Shown: positions 24,628-32,833 of the stretch, piece after piece | How positions within the stretch are numbered: position 1 is the first letter of the stretch | Layout: each line of letters begins with the position of its first letter | Source of the DNA: a virus | IMG/VR virus record: IMGVR_UViG_3300022890_000014 | Location: 86,745 to 150,744 of that record | Direction: 5' to 3' (one strand) | DNA: 64,000 nucleotides | Program-made: the position numbers and the translations under genes | The notes under the pieces: generated by a model | What the model was told of the DNA's origin: nothing | The model's database searches: none | Seen by the model: only the letters and a program-made list of their open reading frames with translations

Positions 24628-25335
24628 CTAGTCGCTGAGTCCAGCATAAGCTAATCCACCCATTCCAGCCAACCCTGCTGTTCCAGCTAGAGCTTTTGCC
24701 CATGTAGGCATGCTGCTGATTCTAGACATAATGCCTTTGCCTACTGATTTTGCTTCTGGAGCGATAGCACTCTCTGTTCTACCTAGGTTTTCTGTGATAG
24801 ATGGCTTCATTGGTCCTGGTGCTATTGGCGCTACCGATGACTTTAGTGATGCTGGTTCTGGATGGCCGATATAGTTTCTTACTACGTTGCCAGTTCTCTC
24901 TTCAAGCTTCCTAGCTTTAATCACGTCGTTTACACTTATTCCTCCTGTTGGCCTAAGTGTAGATTCTGGATTAAAGAGGTTAATGTTTGGAAATGGTCTT
25001 TTGCGTTTAGTCTCTTGACCAAGCATTTGAGAGAGAGTTGTATCTGCTGCAATAGGAACTCTATCTAGGTGTTGAACTCTACCTCCGCCACCTCTTACTG
25101 TATTCTCAAGAATATTGACATCTTTAGCTAATGCCTGCTGTATATTTGTAGGCTGCTTTCGTAGAGTTAAATTTGCTCTAGCAGCAGGGGTTCCCTGTAG
25201 TCGATCATATTTAATCTGCTTTTTCGATCCGCTCCAGTTTCCAGCCTGTCTATCTGCCTGTTGCGCCTGAACTTCAGCAAATGCCTCTTCAACACCAGCA
25301 CGTTTCGTCATCCCAAGAAATATTCCGTTGTACAT
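24628..25335 (-). CDS. Hypothetical virion-block protein with C-terminal membrane helix, 235 aa
   Basis: ATG 25335 is chosen for its TTGGAG site seven bases upstream. It starts MYNGIFLGMTKRAG, the shared N-terminal motif. A charged, disordered middle leads to a C-terminal hydrophobic helix (WAKALAGTAGLAGMGGLAYA). The last 33 residues are nearly duplicated in the separate small gene just upstream (25337-25441). No family recognised; membrane contact during injection is a possibility. Confidence 0.65.
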   Translation of the reverse strand: MYNGIFLGMTKRAGVEEAFAEVQAQQADRQAGNWSGSKKQIKYDRLQGTPAARANLTLRKQPTNIQQALAKDVNILENTVRGGGGRVQHLDRVPIAADTTLSQMLGQETKRKRPFPNINLFNPESTLRPTGGISVNDVIKARKLEERTGNVVRNYIGHPEPASLKSSVAPIAPGPMKPSITENLGRTESAIAPEAKSVGKGIMSRISSMPTWAKALAGTAGLAGMGGLAYAGLSD

Positions 25336-25336
25336 A

Positions 25337-25441
25337 TTAGTCTCCAAATGTTGCGTACCCTAATCCACTTATTCCAGCCAATCCTGCTGTCCCAGCTAGA
25401 ACTTTTGCCCATGTTGGCATACCGCTAACTCTATTTTTCAT
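25337..25441 (-). CDS. 34-residue gene duplicating its neighbour's C-terminus
   Basis: ATG 25441 to TAA 25337 encodes MKNRVSGMPTWAKVLAGTAG followed by LAGISGLGYATFGD. It matches the last 33 residues of the next gene (SRISSMPTWAKALAGTAGLA...) at about two thirds of positions, also at DNA level. Its stop lies one base before the next ATG. It is a single hydrophobic helix. It may be a live small membrane protein or the remnant of a duplicated larger gene. Confidence 0.6.
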   Translation of the reverse strand: MKNRVSGMPTWAKVLAGTAGLAGISGLGYATFGD

Positions 25442-25457
25442 TGCGTAAGCCTTACGC
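25442..25457. repeat. Palindrome, exact core, supplies a stop codon
   Basis: TGCGTAAGCCTTACGC; leftward GCG TAA ends the gene at 25452. The 34-residue gene begins at its other edge. Confidence 0.95.
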
Positions 25458-25859
25458 GTTGTTGAATTTGTCAAACATTTTCTGTGCAGCGTCGAGTGCG
25501 TAGTTCATGTGTAGTTTAGACACCGGAACCTTGTTGCTTATGACATCTGCAATGCTTTTGTAGTACTTGTCAGCATCTTCGACTACTGCATAAGCGACCT
25601 TTCCACCTTCAACATTATACGACAGTTCGCGTATCATTGTCACTTTAGCTTTATTGGACAGGAACCATTTTACTGATTCCGAGGCAGTTTGTCGAGATAT
25701 GATTCCAGGTTCAGCAACATCTTGTTGTAAGTTAATTTCCCGTTCGCTCTGGACTGAGTTAGAACTATCTTCCTTGGTGACTGGTATATCTTTTTTAGAT
25801 GATCTCTGTTCTCGAAGGCAAAGGTTTCTTTGCTTCCAGGCATTAAGTGTGTCTGACAT
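25452..25859 (-). CDS. Hypothetical protein, 135 aa
   Basis: Hydrophilic N-terminal half (QRSSKKDIPVTKEDSSNSVQ), more ordered C-terminal half with LDAAQKMFDKFNNA at the end; the final Ala-stop comes from the palindrome. ATG has GAAA only, a weak site, 12 bases after the upstream gene. No family recognised. Confidence 0.6.
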   Translation of the reverse strand: MSDTLNAWKQRNLCLREQRSSKKDIPVTKEDSSNSVQSEREINLQQDVAEPGIISRQTASESVKWFLSNKAKVTMIRELSYNVEGGKVAYAVVEDADKYYKSIADVISNKVPVSKLHMNYALDAAQKMFDKFNNA

Positions 25860-25871
25860 TTCTTTGTTCTC

Positions 25872-26660
25872 TTAATTGTCATAGTTATCTATCATCCTTA
25901 GATTTGGCGCTGCCAGATGCTCAAGGTTTCCATTGTGATAGTCAGCGATGATGTCGTCGATTATCTTCTCGGAAAGATAGTCGCTTCGTTTGTCAGTAGC
26001 CATCCAGAGGTACATTGCTGTGCGGAAGAATAGATACGCACGAGCTTTATGTATGCCTTCCCATTCAATGAATTTATCTGGATCAACCATACATCTGACT
26101 TCTAATTGATTCCTATAAGCATGATACTCAATCCATTGTCTACCATATGCAAACTTGAACGGAAGCAGAGCGAATATATACAACCACACATATAGAGGGA
26201 TTATAATAGATTGAGCGATCCATCTCATGGGAGCAATTAGATCAGATATGAATGGCCTGAACGGTTCGTTGTGATTCAAATACATCATTTGGTTGACATG
26301 TACAAACTCGTGTCTAAATATCTCATATCTAGGCAGAGGATCTAGATCTCGGAGTTCATCAATGGTATATGGCACATACACAGTACGCAGGATAGTTGTC
26401 CAATACCTGTTCATGAACTTATCATTTACTCTCCAGTAGCTAGAGAATAACTTCAAGAAGAACGAGATAGCAATCATAAGCCAAGATTCGGACTTGGGCT
26501 TTACTTTTATTCTCCAGTAGTTCACAAGCTGATTATCTATCCATAACCAGTATAACTTCTGATCATAACCCTGTAGCTTTGCCGCCTGCATGTCTATAGG
26601 ATCTGTGGTGTTGAAGCCAAGAATTCGATAGAAACTTTCGGTTCTGCTATTTACTTTCAT
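25872..26660 (-). CDS. Membrane-associated HExxH metalloprotease-like protein, 262 aa
   Basis: FRHEFVHVNQMMY (His117, Glu118, His121) is a zinc-protease motif, and a Glu (IEYHAYRNQLE, about 178) could be the third ligand. Hydrophobic stretches at about 59-75 and 150-172 predict membrane association. This is the second HExxH protein in the head-tail block. Its location argues for virion assembly or cell entry rather than host metabolism. GAGG lies upstream of ATG; its start overlaps the upstream gene by 14 bases. Confidence 0.6.
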   Translation of the reverse strand: MKVNSRTESFYRILGFNTTDPIDMQAAKLQGYDQKLYWLWIDNQLVNYWRIKVKPKSESWLMIAISFFLKLFSSYWRVNDKFMNRYWTTILRTVYVPYTIDELRDLDPLPRYEIFRHEFVHVNQMMYLNHNEPFRPFISDLIAPMRWIAQSIIIPLYVWLYIFALLPFKFAYGRQWIEYHAYRNQLEVRCMVDPDKFIEWEGIHKARAYLFFRTAMYLWMATDKRSDYLSEKIIDDIIADYHNGNLEHLAAPNLRMIDNYDN

Positions 26661-27129
26661 CTATAACCTCCGTCATTACTGTTAGCACCTTGCTAGATAT
26701 TTCTCGGTTAAGTCTATCGAATGTATCCATACCCATGTATTCAATGATATGCATGATTTCTTTTGCAAAGTGAAGTTTTTCACTGAATACTCTTAAGTAG
26801 ACTTCACCTTCTATAAAACACAGTGTTGACATCTTTTCAAAGTTAAGGAACGTCATGTTTATATTTGATGTATCATCACCAGATATAGTGTGCCATCCAT
26901 TTTTTCTATCGCACACATTGTATCTGTACCAAATAGCACTAGCACCTTTTTCTGCGATACCAGTCTCTACGAACCCACCGTAGAGCATACCTCCTTTATC
27001 TTCTCTTACTGCTGTTTTTTTGCTATTGATTGAGTATGGAGAGAGCGACGTGAACTCTTTGAGCCACTTGATTGATTCTTCTGCGGTGTCGGGTAGCCAG
27101 TTAATCTTGTCTGTTACTGCTTGAAACAT
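26647..27129 (-). CDS. Hypothetical protein, 160 aa
   Basis: Mixed alpha/beta sequence with several aromatic residues (KGASAIWYRYNVCDRKNGWH) and a C-terminal helix. No family recognised. A GGTATAAG motif lies about 45 bp upstream on the same strand, and AGAGGTG precedes the ATG, so this gene probably begins its own leftward transcript within the virion block. Confidence 0.65.
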   Translation of the reverse strand: MFQAVTDKINWLPDTAEESIKWLKEFTSLSPYSINSKKTAVREDKGGMLYGGFVETGIAEKGASAIWYRYNVCDRKNGWHTISGDDTSNINMTFLNFEKMSTLCFIEGEVYLRVFSEKLHFAKEIMHIIEYMGMDTFDRLNREISSKVLTVMTEVIDESK

Positions 27130-27173
27130 GATTTCACCTCTAGTAATATGTTGATGTTTAGCACAGTAACAGA

Positions 27174-27181
27174 CTTATACC
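27174..27181 (-). promoter_or_regulatory. GGTATAAG promoter-like motif, leftward
   Basis: Reads GTGGTATAAGTCTG on the minus strand, about 45 bp before the gene at 27129. A palindrome with an extra half-site lies about 40 bp upstream of it. Confidence 0.5.
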
Positions 27182-27222
27182 ACTAGTTCACTGGTTGCGT
27201 AATGAATATCAAGTAAGCTTAC

Positions 27223-27237
27223 GCGTAAGCCTTACGC
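27223..27237. repeat. Palindrome with an extra half-site
   Basis: GCGTAAGCCTTACGC preceded by an overlapping half-site CTTACGC (27218-27224), giving three half-sites in 20 bp. The same arrangement occurs at 50314-50333. Confidence 0.95.
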
Positions 27238-27240
27238 AGA

Positions 27241-27735
27241 CTATATGGACAGCGTGTTCGAGAACCACCCCATAACACCATAAGGACTTCCGATACCTGT
27301 AGGACTACCTGTGATGTCAGCAATATTTAGTGCTTGTTTCAACTCATCTGCTTGCTGCTCAAACTTCTGCCAAAGCTCATTAGCTTTAGATCTGTAGCTA
27401 GCAGCCATAGAATGAGTATCAACTGTCATTCCAGCCGCAGAGTATCCGAGGTGGTTTCTATCGTGCAGGATTGCCGAAGATTCAAGGAGACGACTCATAG
27501 TACCAGTTATAAGAAGATCCTGTGATGGGAAGTCGTTGATTGTGGATGATCCGATAGGAGGAGGCATAGTATTGTACCTATCTATAGTATCCTCAATAGC
27601 ATTCTTTATTTCACTGTCAGTCTGCTCTTGTCTTCCTATTAGCTCATTAAGATGATCAAAGTCAATCATTCTTCTGCGAACTTTGTTTACGAACCATTCA
27701 AGAGCCTTTTCATACGTAGTCAATTCAGTTGACAT
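27241..27735 (-). CDS. Probable head-tail connector protein, 164 aa
   Basis: Helical protein (YEKALEWFVNKVRRRMIDFD; SYRSKANELWQKFEQQADEL) placed directly after the capsid gene in transcription order, the usual place of head-completion or adaptor proteins. No direct family match, so the role comes from position. ATG has CGGAG seven bases upstream. A transcription terminator lies between it and the capsid gene. Confidence 0.55.
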   Translation of the reverse strand: MSTELTTYEKALEWFVNKVRRRMIDFDHLNELIGRQEQTDSEIKNAIEDTIDRYNTMPPPIGSSTINDFPSQDLLITGTMSRLLESSAILHDRNHLGYSAAGMTVDTHSMAASYRSKANELWQKFEQQADELKQALNIADITGSPTGIGSPYGVMGWFSNTLSI

Positions 27736-27793
27736 TACATTTCTCCGTGGTTATTAGTTTCTGAAATAACATTGTATCACAAATGTAGTAGAT

Positions 27794-27831
27794 ACAAAAA
27801 TGCCCAACTCAGACTAGCCAAGTCGGGCATT
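27794..27831 (-). terminator. Rho-independent terminator after the capsid gene
   Basis: On the minus strand AATGCCCGACT pairs with AGTTGGGCATT over 11 bp with one wobble, followed by TTTTTG. It separates the abundant capsid transcript from connector genes. Confidence 0.8.
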
Positions 27832-27867
27832 CATGAACCACCAGCCTACCTAGAGGTAGTTACGTGA

Positions 27868-28794
27868 TTAGAGTCCTGTCAGTGGATTGGGTACATCGAT
27901 TGTGAGTTTGCATGTACCTTTGTTGTTTCCAAAGACCATGCTGATGTATTCCCAAGCCTTCATGAAGATCATGTCGTAATCTTTCTTGATAGCGAATCGG
28001 GTATCGCCCATAAGATAGAAGACTCCAAGCATTTCTGGCTTAGTGAACCCATAGATGGAACCAGGAGCAACGGTGTCCTTGATTGTGGTGACGAGCTTGT
28101 GACCTTGAATGGTCTCGTAGCTCCAACCGCCCACAGTCATTTCACCAGCGATTTTGTCTCCGACGACGGTAGCGGGGAGGCTACACCAGTCATCGAAGTC
28201 AACTTTGTGCATGAGGGTGCAGTCGAAGTTGAGGCTGTCACCGTCAATCATCTTAAACAATGCGGTAAGCAATTGTCGGTCAATCATTGTGGCAGGAGAG
28301 GTGATGAGCTTGCCAGTTGCGGCTGCGGCTGCATTGGAAAGTTCGATAAGCTTGTCATCTTCTACTTTTTCAATATCTTTGACGGAGATCTTTTCGATCC
28401 ACTCAGTCACGGGATAGTTGAAAGCAAGAAGGAGAGCTTCTTGAATCGAGTACTCAAGGGTCTCAATCTTATAGAGCTTTGCAGTGAAGCGGTCGCCTTC
28501 GATGAAGCGCCCATCGTGGGCACCCATGAAGTTAGCGGCCATAGCTTGTGTATCATCATAAGCTCTGTCAATGATCTTTTCGAGTTGATCATGAGTGGTT
28601 GAGCGTTGGCAGTCATCAGCGGTGATGATTTCGGGTGGAATAATACTTCTAGCGAATCCGCGTTCTCGAATCTTGAGTTGAATGAAGTTTCTTGTTGCGG
28701 CGGCTGCTTTATGTAATCCACCATTCTCACCAAGTCTCTTAACAAAAAGGCGATTGAACTGGCGGGGTTCCATGCCGGTTACTGTATCAAACAT
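27868..28794 (-). CDS. Major capsid protein (putative, HK97-like)
   Basis: 308 residues from ATG 28794, which has GAGG six bases upstream (an ATG four codons earlier lacks one). Helix-rich N-terminal part, then beta-rich segments (TVGGWSYETIQGHKLVTTIK, MLGVFYLMGDTRFAIKKDYD) typical of phage capsid subunits with HK97 fold. It is preceded by a small Ala/Thr-rich decoration-like gene and followed by a strong terminator, consistent with high expression. The call is from composition, size and context. Confidence 0.7.
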   Translation of the reverse strand: MFDTVTGMEPRQFNRLFVKRLGENGGLHKAAAATRNFIQLKIRERGFARSIIPPEIITADDCQRSTTHDQLEKIIDRAYDDTQAMAANFMGAHDGRFIEGDRFTAKLYKIETLEYSIQEALLLAFNYPVTEWIEKISVKDIEKVEDDKLIELSNAAAAATGKLITSPATMIDRQLLTALFKMIDGDSLNFDCTLMHKVDFDDWCSLPATVVGDKIAGEMTVGGWSYETIQGHKLVTTIKDTVAPGSIYGFTKPEMLGVFYLMGDTRFAIKKDYDMIFMKAWEYISMVFGNNKGTCKLTIDVPNPLTGL

Positions 28795-28870
28795 ATTTGA
28801 CCTCATTTATAAAAAAAGATAATTGGGGTTGAACCCCGCGTAAGGCGTGTTGCGTAAGGCTCTTAGTCTT

Positions 28871-28887
28871 TGCGTAAGCCTTACGCA
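28871..28887. repeat. 17-bp palindrome, exact, with two decayed half-copies
   Basis: TGCGTAAGCCTTACGCA; just left, CGCGTAAGGCGTG and TTGCGTAAGGCTC (28838-28862) look like two broken copies. Located between decoration-like and capsid genes. Confidence 0.95.
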
Positions 28888-28896
28888 GCCAACGAA

Positions 28897-29349
28897 CTAG
28901 GCGTTGATGCGAACCTTAAGAAGACCAGATGCGGGAACTTCAATGACAGTCCCCTTGATATTCGATTCGTCATCGCTTGCAGCCAAGTATGTCGTGATAA
29001 CGCCAGCAACAATAACGATAGGAAGGTCTTTTGCCCAAGCAGGACGGGCACCAGCAGGAGTAACTTCGTAGCCATCAGTGATAGCTTCGTGTGCGCCTTT
29101 ACCAACGGCAACGCCATTGACTGCATCAGAGTCGGGAGCTTCGGAACCGGAGATGACAGGAAAGAGAATATCTTTATGGTTCGCACCAACAGTAGTAGAA
29201 GCGGCAGGACTGACGATTGCTTCGTATGCTGCGTTCTGATATACCCACTGGCCTTTTGCCATAGCAGCAGTTGTAGAGGCAGCAGCAATGGTCCATTGGT
29301 GCCGTTCAAGCGTGGAGCCGAGGCCACGAGTAATTTTATAAATAGACAT
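28897..29349 (-). CDS. Capsid decoration-like protein, 150 aa
   Basis: Ala/Gly/Val-rich beta protein (ASTTAAMAKGQWVYQNAAYE; DLPIVIVAGVITTYLAASDD) ending VIEVPASGLLKVRINA. Size, composition and position next to the capsid gene fit head decoration proteins. The ribosome site is GGAG nine bases upstream of the ATG. A short G-C hairpin followed at some distance by T residues (28811-28837 on the minus strand) may reduce readthrough into the capsid gene. Confidence 0.65.
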   Translation of the reverse strand: MSIYKITRGLGSTLERHQWTIAAASTTAAMAKGQWVYQNAAYEAIVSPAASTTVGANHKDILFPVISGSEAPDSDAVNGVAVGKGAHEAITDGYEVTPAGARPAWAKDLPIVIVAGVITTYLAASDDESNIKGTVIEVPASGLLKVRINA

Positions 29350-29374
29350 TTAAGCTATCTCCTTTTGAGACTTA

Positions 29375-30454
29375 TTAAGAGCCTGGATAACTACCTGTGT
29401 TAATAGATCCAGATACGAAATCGTTCATGTAAGAATTTGCAGTCTTTCCAATCGGAACAGGCTGACCTGGGTGCTTTCTTCTTTCACTAATATCAACATC
29501 ACTAGTCTCGCCTTCGCCTTCATAAACCTCACCTATGCTTGCAGCATATTTTGGAATAGGTCTACTTGGTTCAGCTTCGACATAGTTGTTGTTGCTATTT
29601 ATGTTGCTGTATAGACTAGAAAGGTCGTCTTCTCCACTGCTTGTTTCTGCGATCTTTGGTTGGTGTGCTTCTGGCATAGAGCTAGACTGTATGCTTTGAC
29701 CAACCCAAACATCGATATTTTCAGGTCTTAGTACTTGGTTAGCTACAAGTGTGGCAGCTTCCTTGTACAGACCGATAACTTTACTTTGCGTGTTAGCAAG
29801 ATCTTGCAACCTAGTGATCTCATCTGATTGAGCCTTGAGTTGCATGCCTGCACTTTTCATAAGTTCTTGTTGTCTGCTCATCACTTCTTCGCTTTGTTTT
29901 GTTAATCCAGCATACTGACGAATTCTATTGAGCCTTCCTTTTGCTGCTACGTTTGCTTGATTTCTAGCAGGTGCTCCTGCCTGATAATTATCAAGTTTCT
30001 CATGGAGATACATAGTTCCAGCAAGTGGTAGAGCTATAGCTTTCACGGCACTAGATTCGAGAGGTGCTGTAATTCTGTGAGAAATAAGCTTTCCTTCTCC
30101 AGACTGAGCAAGAAGCTTTGATATATGTTCAGGTGAAAAGTTAAGCCTCTTGCTTGCATCAGCAACATCTTTGGGAGTGACCTTGTATTTGGTTAGTCCA
30201 CCGATACCAGGAATCTCACCAAGATACTTATTATATACTGAGCCTAGTCCAGTTGTCAGCTTCTCAGAGGGAGCAACGATACCATATTCAATAGCTTTTG
30301 AGCCTAGAGTATCTTTTGAGAGATACTTCTCTGCCGGATTGATAATCTTGCCTACAAGATCTCCAATCCACTTTATGGGCATGGTTGCGAATGAATCGAC
30401 ACCTCTTACACGAGTTGCCGCATCCATTACTGCTTTTCCAGAAGGCAGAGGCAT
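29375..30454 (-). CDS. Internal virion protein, 359 aa
   Basis: Helical, Lys- and Ala-rich protein with a coiled-coil-like middle (EVMSRQQELMKSAGMQLKAQ) and a disordered acidic/Ser C-terminal third. Contains several K-x-A motifs (LYKEAA, GLTKQS) like neighbouring proteins. No family recognised. Position in the capsid block suggests a scaffold, core or ejection protein. Confidence 0.6.
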   Translation of the reverse strand: MPLPSGKAVMDAATRVRGVDSFATMPIKWIGDLVGKIINPAEKYLSKDTLGSKAIEYGIVAPSEKLTTGLGSVYNKYLGEIPGIGGLTKYKVTPKDVADASKRLNFSPEHISKLLAQSGEGKLISHRITAPLESSAVKAIALPLAGTMYLHEKLDNYQAGAPARNQANVAAKGRLNRIRQYAGLTKQSEEVMSRQQELMKSAGMQLKAQSDEITRLQDLANTQSKVIGLYKEAATLVANQVLRPENIDVWVGQSIQSSSMPEAHQPKIAETSSGEDDLSSLYSNINSNNNYVEAEPSRPIPKYAASIGEVYEGEGETSDVDISERRKHPGQPVPIGKTANSYMNDFVSGSINTGSYPGS

Positions 30455-30457
30455 AAT

Positions 30458-31318
30458 CTATCTTCTTCCCATTCGTTGTTGCAATGCGTTTGCTAACTCT
30501 TGTTGTCCAGCTTCTTTTCCACCTGAGCGACCAGCTAGGTAAGCTCCACCACCAACAACAGGAAGTCCAACTACTCCCCATCTGCCAATGCTTCCAAGCC
30601 TAGTGTTAGGCTTTACATCTTTAGAAACAGAATCCACCAGTTGGTCAGTTGGTTTTTCAGTTGGTTTTTCACCTGGAACTTTACTTGGTGGTCCAGGCTT
30701 AGGCGCTACTTTTGGCGTAGTTTTAGCGGCACCAGATGCGAAACCAGTAGGAGTCGAGGCTTCCACTTTGGCAACTTCTTTACCCCAGTTTTTACCAACT
30801 CCAGAACTAAAAACACTAGGCTTAACTGGTTTCTGAACACTCTTAGCAGCCATTTGTTCTCCAGCACCAGCAACTCGCATGCCTATGTTAGACATTTGTC
30901 GACCTAGCCAGTTACCAATTCGGGCAGTCTTAAGAAGCTCTTCTTCTGCATGCGTAAGGCTTACGCCTGCTTCAGCTTTTTCGGAAGTGGACTCAATGAA
31001 ATCATTAAGCCAAGGAGAGGGCATACCTTGAAGATCGATGCCAGCCTCTTTTGTAATGAATGAGAAGTCTCGATCTTTGATAGGGCCAAATCTGCTACTA
31101 AGAGCTATCTGGCTCAGTTCAGATGAGATCTTCTCAAGCATTGACCTTCCGAGGTCTGACAATCCATCTCCAGAGGGAAGCGTATCATGCCATCTAGATT
31201 CCTCTTCCTTAATGAACAACGAGGATTGCTTCGCCTGCATACAAGAAAGAGCGGTGTTAGCCTCTACGTCTTGAGCAAAAGAATTAATTCCGTTCATATA
31301 GTTGTCGAATCCAGACAT
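30458..31318 (-). CDS. Internal virion protein with a palindrome in the gene, 286 aa
   Basis: Helical N-terminal half, a Pro/Lys-rich linker (PKVAPKPGPPSKVPGEKPTE) and a Gly-rich hydrophobic C-terminal stretch (WGVVGLPVVGGGAYLAG) ending in a basic QQRMGRR. The palindrome at 30951 is read as GVSLTHA, a different frame from the usual RKAYA. Three bases separate it from the next gene. Role unknown; architecture suggests a membrane-active injected protein. Confidence 0.6.
   Translation of the reverse strand: MSGFDNYMNGINSFAQDVEANTALSCMQAKQSSLFIKEEESRWHDTLPSGDGLSDLGRSMLEKISSELSQIALSSRFGPIKDRDFSFITKEAGIDLQGMPSPWLNDFIESTSEKAEAGVSLTHAEEELLKTARIGNWLGRQMSNIGMRVAGAGEQMAAKSVQKPVKPSVFSSGVGKNWGKEVAKVEASTPTGFASGAAKTTPKVAPKPGPPSKVPGEKPTEKPTDQLVDSVSKDVKPNTRLGSIGRWGVVGLPVVGGGAYLAGRSGGKEAGQQELANALQQRMGRR
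30951..30966. repeat. Palindrome, exact core, inside a gene
   Basis: TGCGTAAGGCTTACGC read leftward as GVSLTH in the 286-residue gene; uses the third open frame of the repeat. Confidence 0.95.
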
Positions 31319-31333
31319 GTTATCTCTCCGAGC

Positions 31334-31624
31334 TTATCCGCAAAAAAGGTTGAAGAGATTCCTGGCAGCTTGGGGTTGCCCAGTCTGCGAAGCGATCTTA
31401 TTGAGTTCGTTGGCGATGCCATGCTTGATGCCGTCAGAAACGATAATGCCGTAAGCTTGCTTATTTTCAGAAGCTTGCTTTGACATTTCTTCTTTTTGCA
31501 TTTGGGCTTCTGCAACTTTCTCAAGGTATTGTTCATTAGAGAGTCCGTGAGCAGCAGCGGTCTTCGCAAGCTGGTCATCGTGACCGGAAAACTCTCTGTC
31601 ATAAAGTTCAGCCAAAGTAATCAT
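31334..31624 (-). CDS. Small virion-block protein, paralogous domain A, 96 aa
   Basis: Contains AKTAAAHGLSNEQYLEKVAE followed by MSKQASENKQAYG and NELNKIASQ. The same pattern AAAxGLSxEQYxxK...MxKxAxxNxxxG occurs in the gene at 31740, showing a shared domain. The family is unknown. Repeated K-x-A steps are a feature of this block. GGAG precedes the ATG. Confidence 0.65.
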   Translation of the reverse strand: MITLAELYDREFSGHDDQLAKTAAAHGLSNEQYLEKVAEAQMQKEEMSKQASENKQAYGIIVSDGIKHGIANELNKIASQTGQPQAARNLFNLFCG

Positions 31625-31696
31625 TCTTTTATTCTCCGATTTATATACAGGCTATGTACATAAATGTTATTGCGTAAGATTCAACACGGAAGTCTT

Positions 31697-31712
31697 TGCG
31701 TAAGCCTTACGC
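31697..31712. repeat. Palindrome, exact core
   Basis: TGCGTAAGCCTTACGC between the two paralogous genes at 31334 and 31740; a half-site TTGCGTAAG lies about 25 bp to the left. Confidence 0.95.
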
Positions 31713-31739
31713 GACACCGAAATGCCGCGAAATTGTAGA

Positions 31740-32435
31740 CTAGGTAAGAGCTTCGTATCCACCGTAACCAGCACCGGCTAGACCAACAGCGGGAAGGCCA
31801 CCTTCAAGAGCAAGACGGCCAGCAGCTTCGCCACGACCCATCTGCTGAACAGCTTTTGCACCTTCTGTGCTAAATAGCGGCATTTGTGCAGCGCCACCCT
31901 CGCCGAGGCCAGTAGCTCTCTGCCCAAGGTTCTTCAAGCGGCTCATGTAGTTACCAGCGGCTTCACCTGTAGCGCGACCTGCATTGCCGATTGCTCCACC
32001 AGCACTACTAATCATTCTTGACAACCAGTTAGCCACTTCGGGCGTAACTGCTTCAGCGGCACTGGCACTCTTGATGAGTTCGGCAGCTTCACCGTAGCCA
32101 TTCAAGCGGAGCATATTTTCCATGAGACCGAGCTTGGCAACTTGGGCAAGCTTGACATGAACTTCAGAGACGCGATCTCGTACAGGATCGGCACAGGCGA
32201 ACTTGGTGAGTTCGTCAAAGTAACCAAGAGCCATAACTTCGCCAAGATACTCGTTCGTGGCGGCAACTTTGTTCATCATAGCTTCTTGGTTGACAACTTG
32301 GCTAGCTTTCTTGTCCATGTATTGTTCTACAGAAAGACCTTCAGCAGCAGCGGCTCTTGCCCAACCATCTCCCTGCTCAGGAGTTTGTTGTTGAGCAGTC
32401 TTGGTCATGGTATTATAAAGGGATAATAGACTCAT
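31740..32435 (-). CDS. Virion-block protein with paralogous domain A, 231 aa
   Basis: N-terminal part WARAAAAEGLSVEQYMDKKA followed by MMNKVAATNEYLG matches the 96-residue gene downstream. The second half is Gly/Ala-rich (ISSAGGAIGNAGRATGEAAG) and ends in a hydrophobic glycine stretch, a pattern repeated in several proteins of this block and suggestive of membrane insertion. AGGAG lies upstream of ATG. No family recognised. Confidence 0.65.
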   Translation of the reverse strand: MSLLSLYNTMTKTAQQQTPEQGDGWARAAAAEGLSVEQYMDKKASQVVNQEAMMNKVAATNEYLGEVMALGYFDELTKFACADPVRDRVSEVHVKLAQVAKLGLMENMLRLNGYGEAAELIKSASAAEAVTPEVANWLSRMISSAGGAIGNAGRATGEAAGNYMSRLKNLGQRATGLGEGGAAQMPLFSTEGAKAVQQMGRGEAAGRLALEGGLPAVGLAGAGYGGYEALT

Positions 32436-32495
32436 ATCTTCTCCTAGTTATAGAACTCAATCTTTTTGAAGATTGGTTTACTATATTGTTGCCGA

Positions 32496-32771
32496 CTACT
32501 TGGAAGCTTCTTCTTCCATCTTCTTTTTGTATTCGGGGTCTTTCTTCATCTTGGCGATGATTGCTTTCTTCTTGTCAGATTTCTTTTCGTCGTCGCTCTT
32601 GCTGTCTTCTTCAGTTGTGCCAGTTGCTTCTTCGGCAGCTTTCTGAAGCTCTGCACGAAGGACAGCTTGTCCGAGCTTGTACATGTTTTCGACTTTTTCG
32701 CCGAGGTTTTCTGTATTAACAGAAGCGACTTTTTGCTGAGAGCTATTATTGATCAAACCAAGGATACTCAT
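32496..32771 (-). CDS. Small charged scaffold-like protein, 91 aa
   Basis: A helical N-terminal half (NMYKLGQAVLRAELQKAAEE) followed by a highly charged Lys/Asp/Glu tail (SKSDDEKKSDKKKAIIAKMK). Such composition is common in scaffolding or core proteins of phage heads. GAGGTAAGAA precedes ATG. No family recognised. Confidence 0.6.
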   Translation of the reverse strand: MSILGLINNSSQQKVASVNTENLGEKVENMYKLGQAVLRAELQKAAEEATGTTEEDSKSDDEKKSDKKKAIIAKMKKDPEYKKKMEEEASK

Positions 32772-32809
32772 TTCTTACCTCTCGAATTATTTCTAGTAGA
32801 AATTCTCAT

Positions 32810-32826
32810 TGCGTAAGGCCTACGCA
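32810..32826. repeat. 17-bp palindrome, one-base variant
   Basis: TGCGTAAGGCCTACGCA: T-to-C change in the right arm. Lies between the genes at 32496 and 32834. Confidence 0.85.
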
Positions 32827-32833
32827 CATAAGA

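Noticed and set aside
28881-29327. Leu-rich frame overlapping the decoration-like gene
   Set aside because: Same strand, other frame; composition reflects the Ala/Val-rich gene, and no ribosome site is present.
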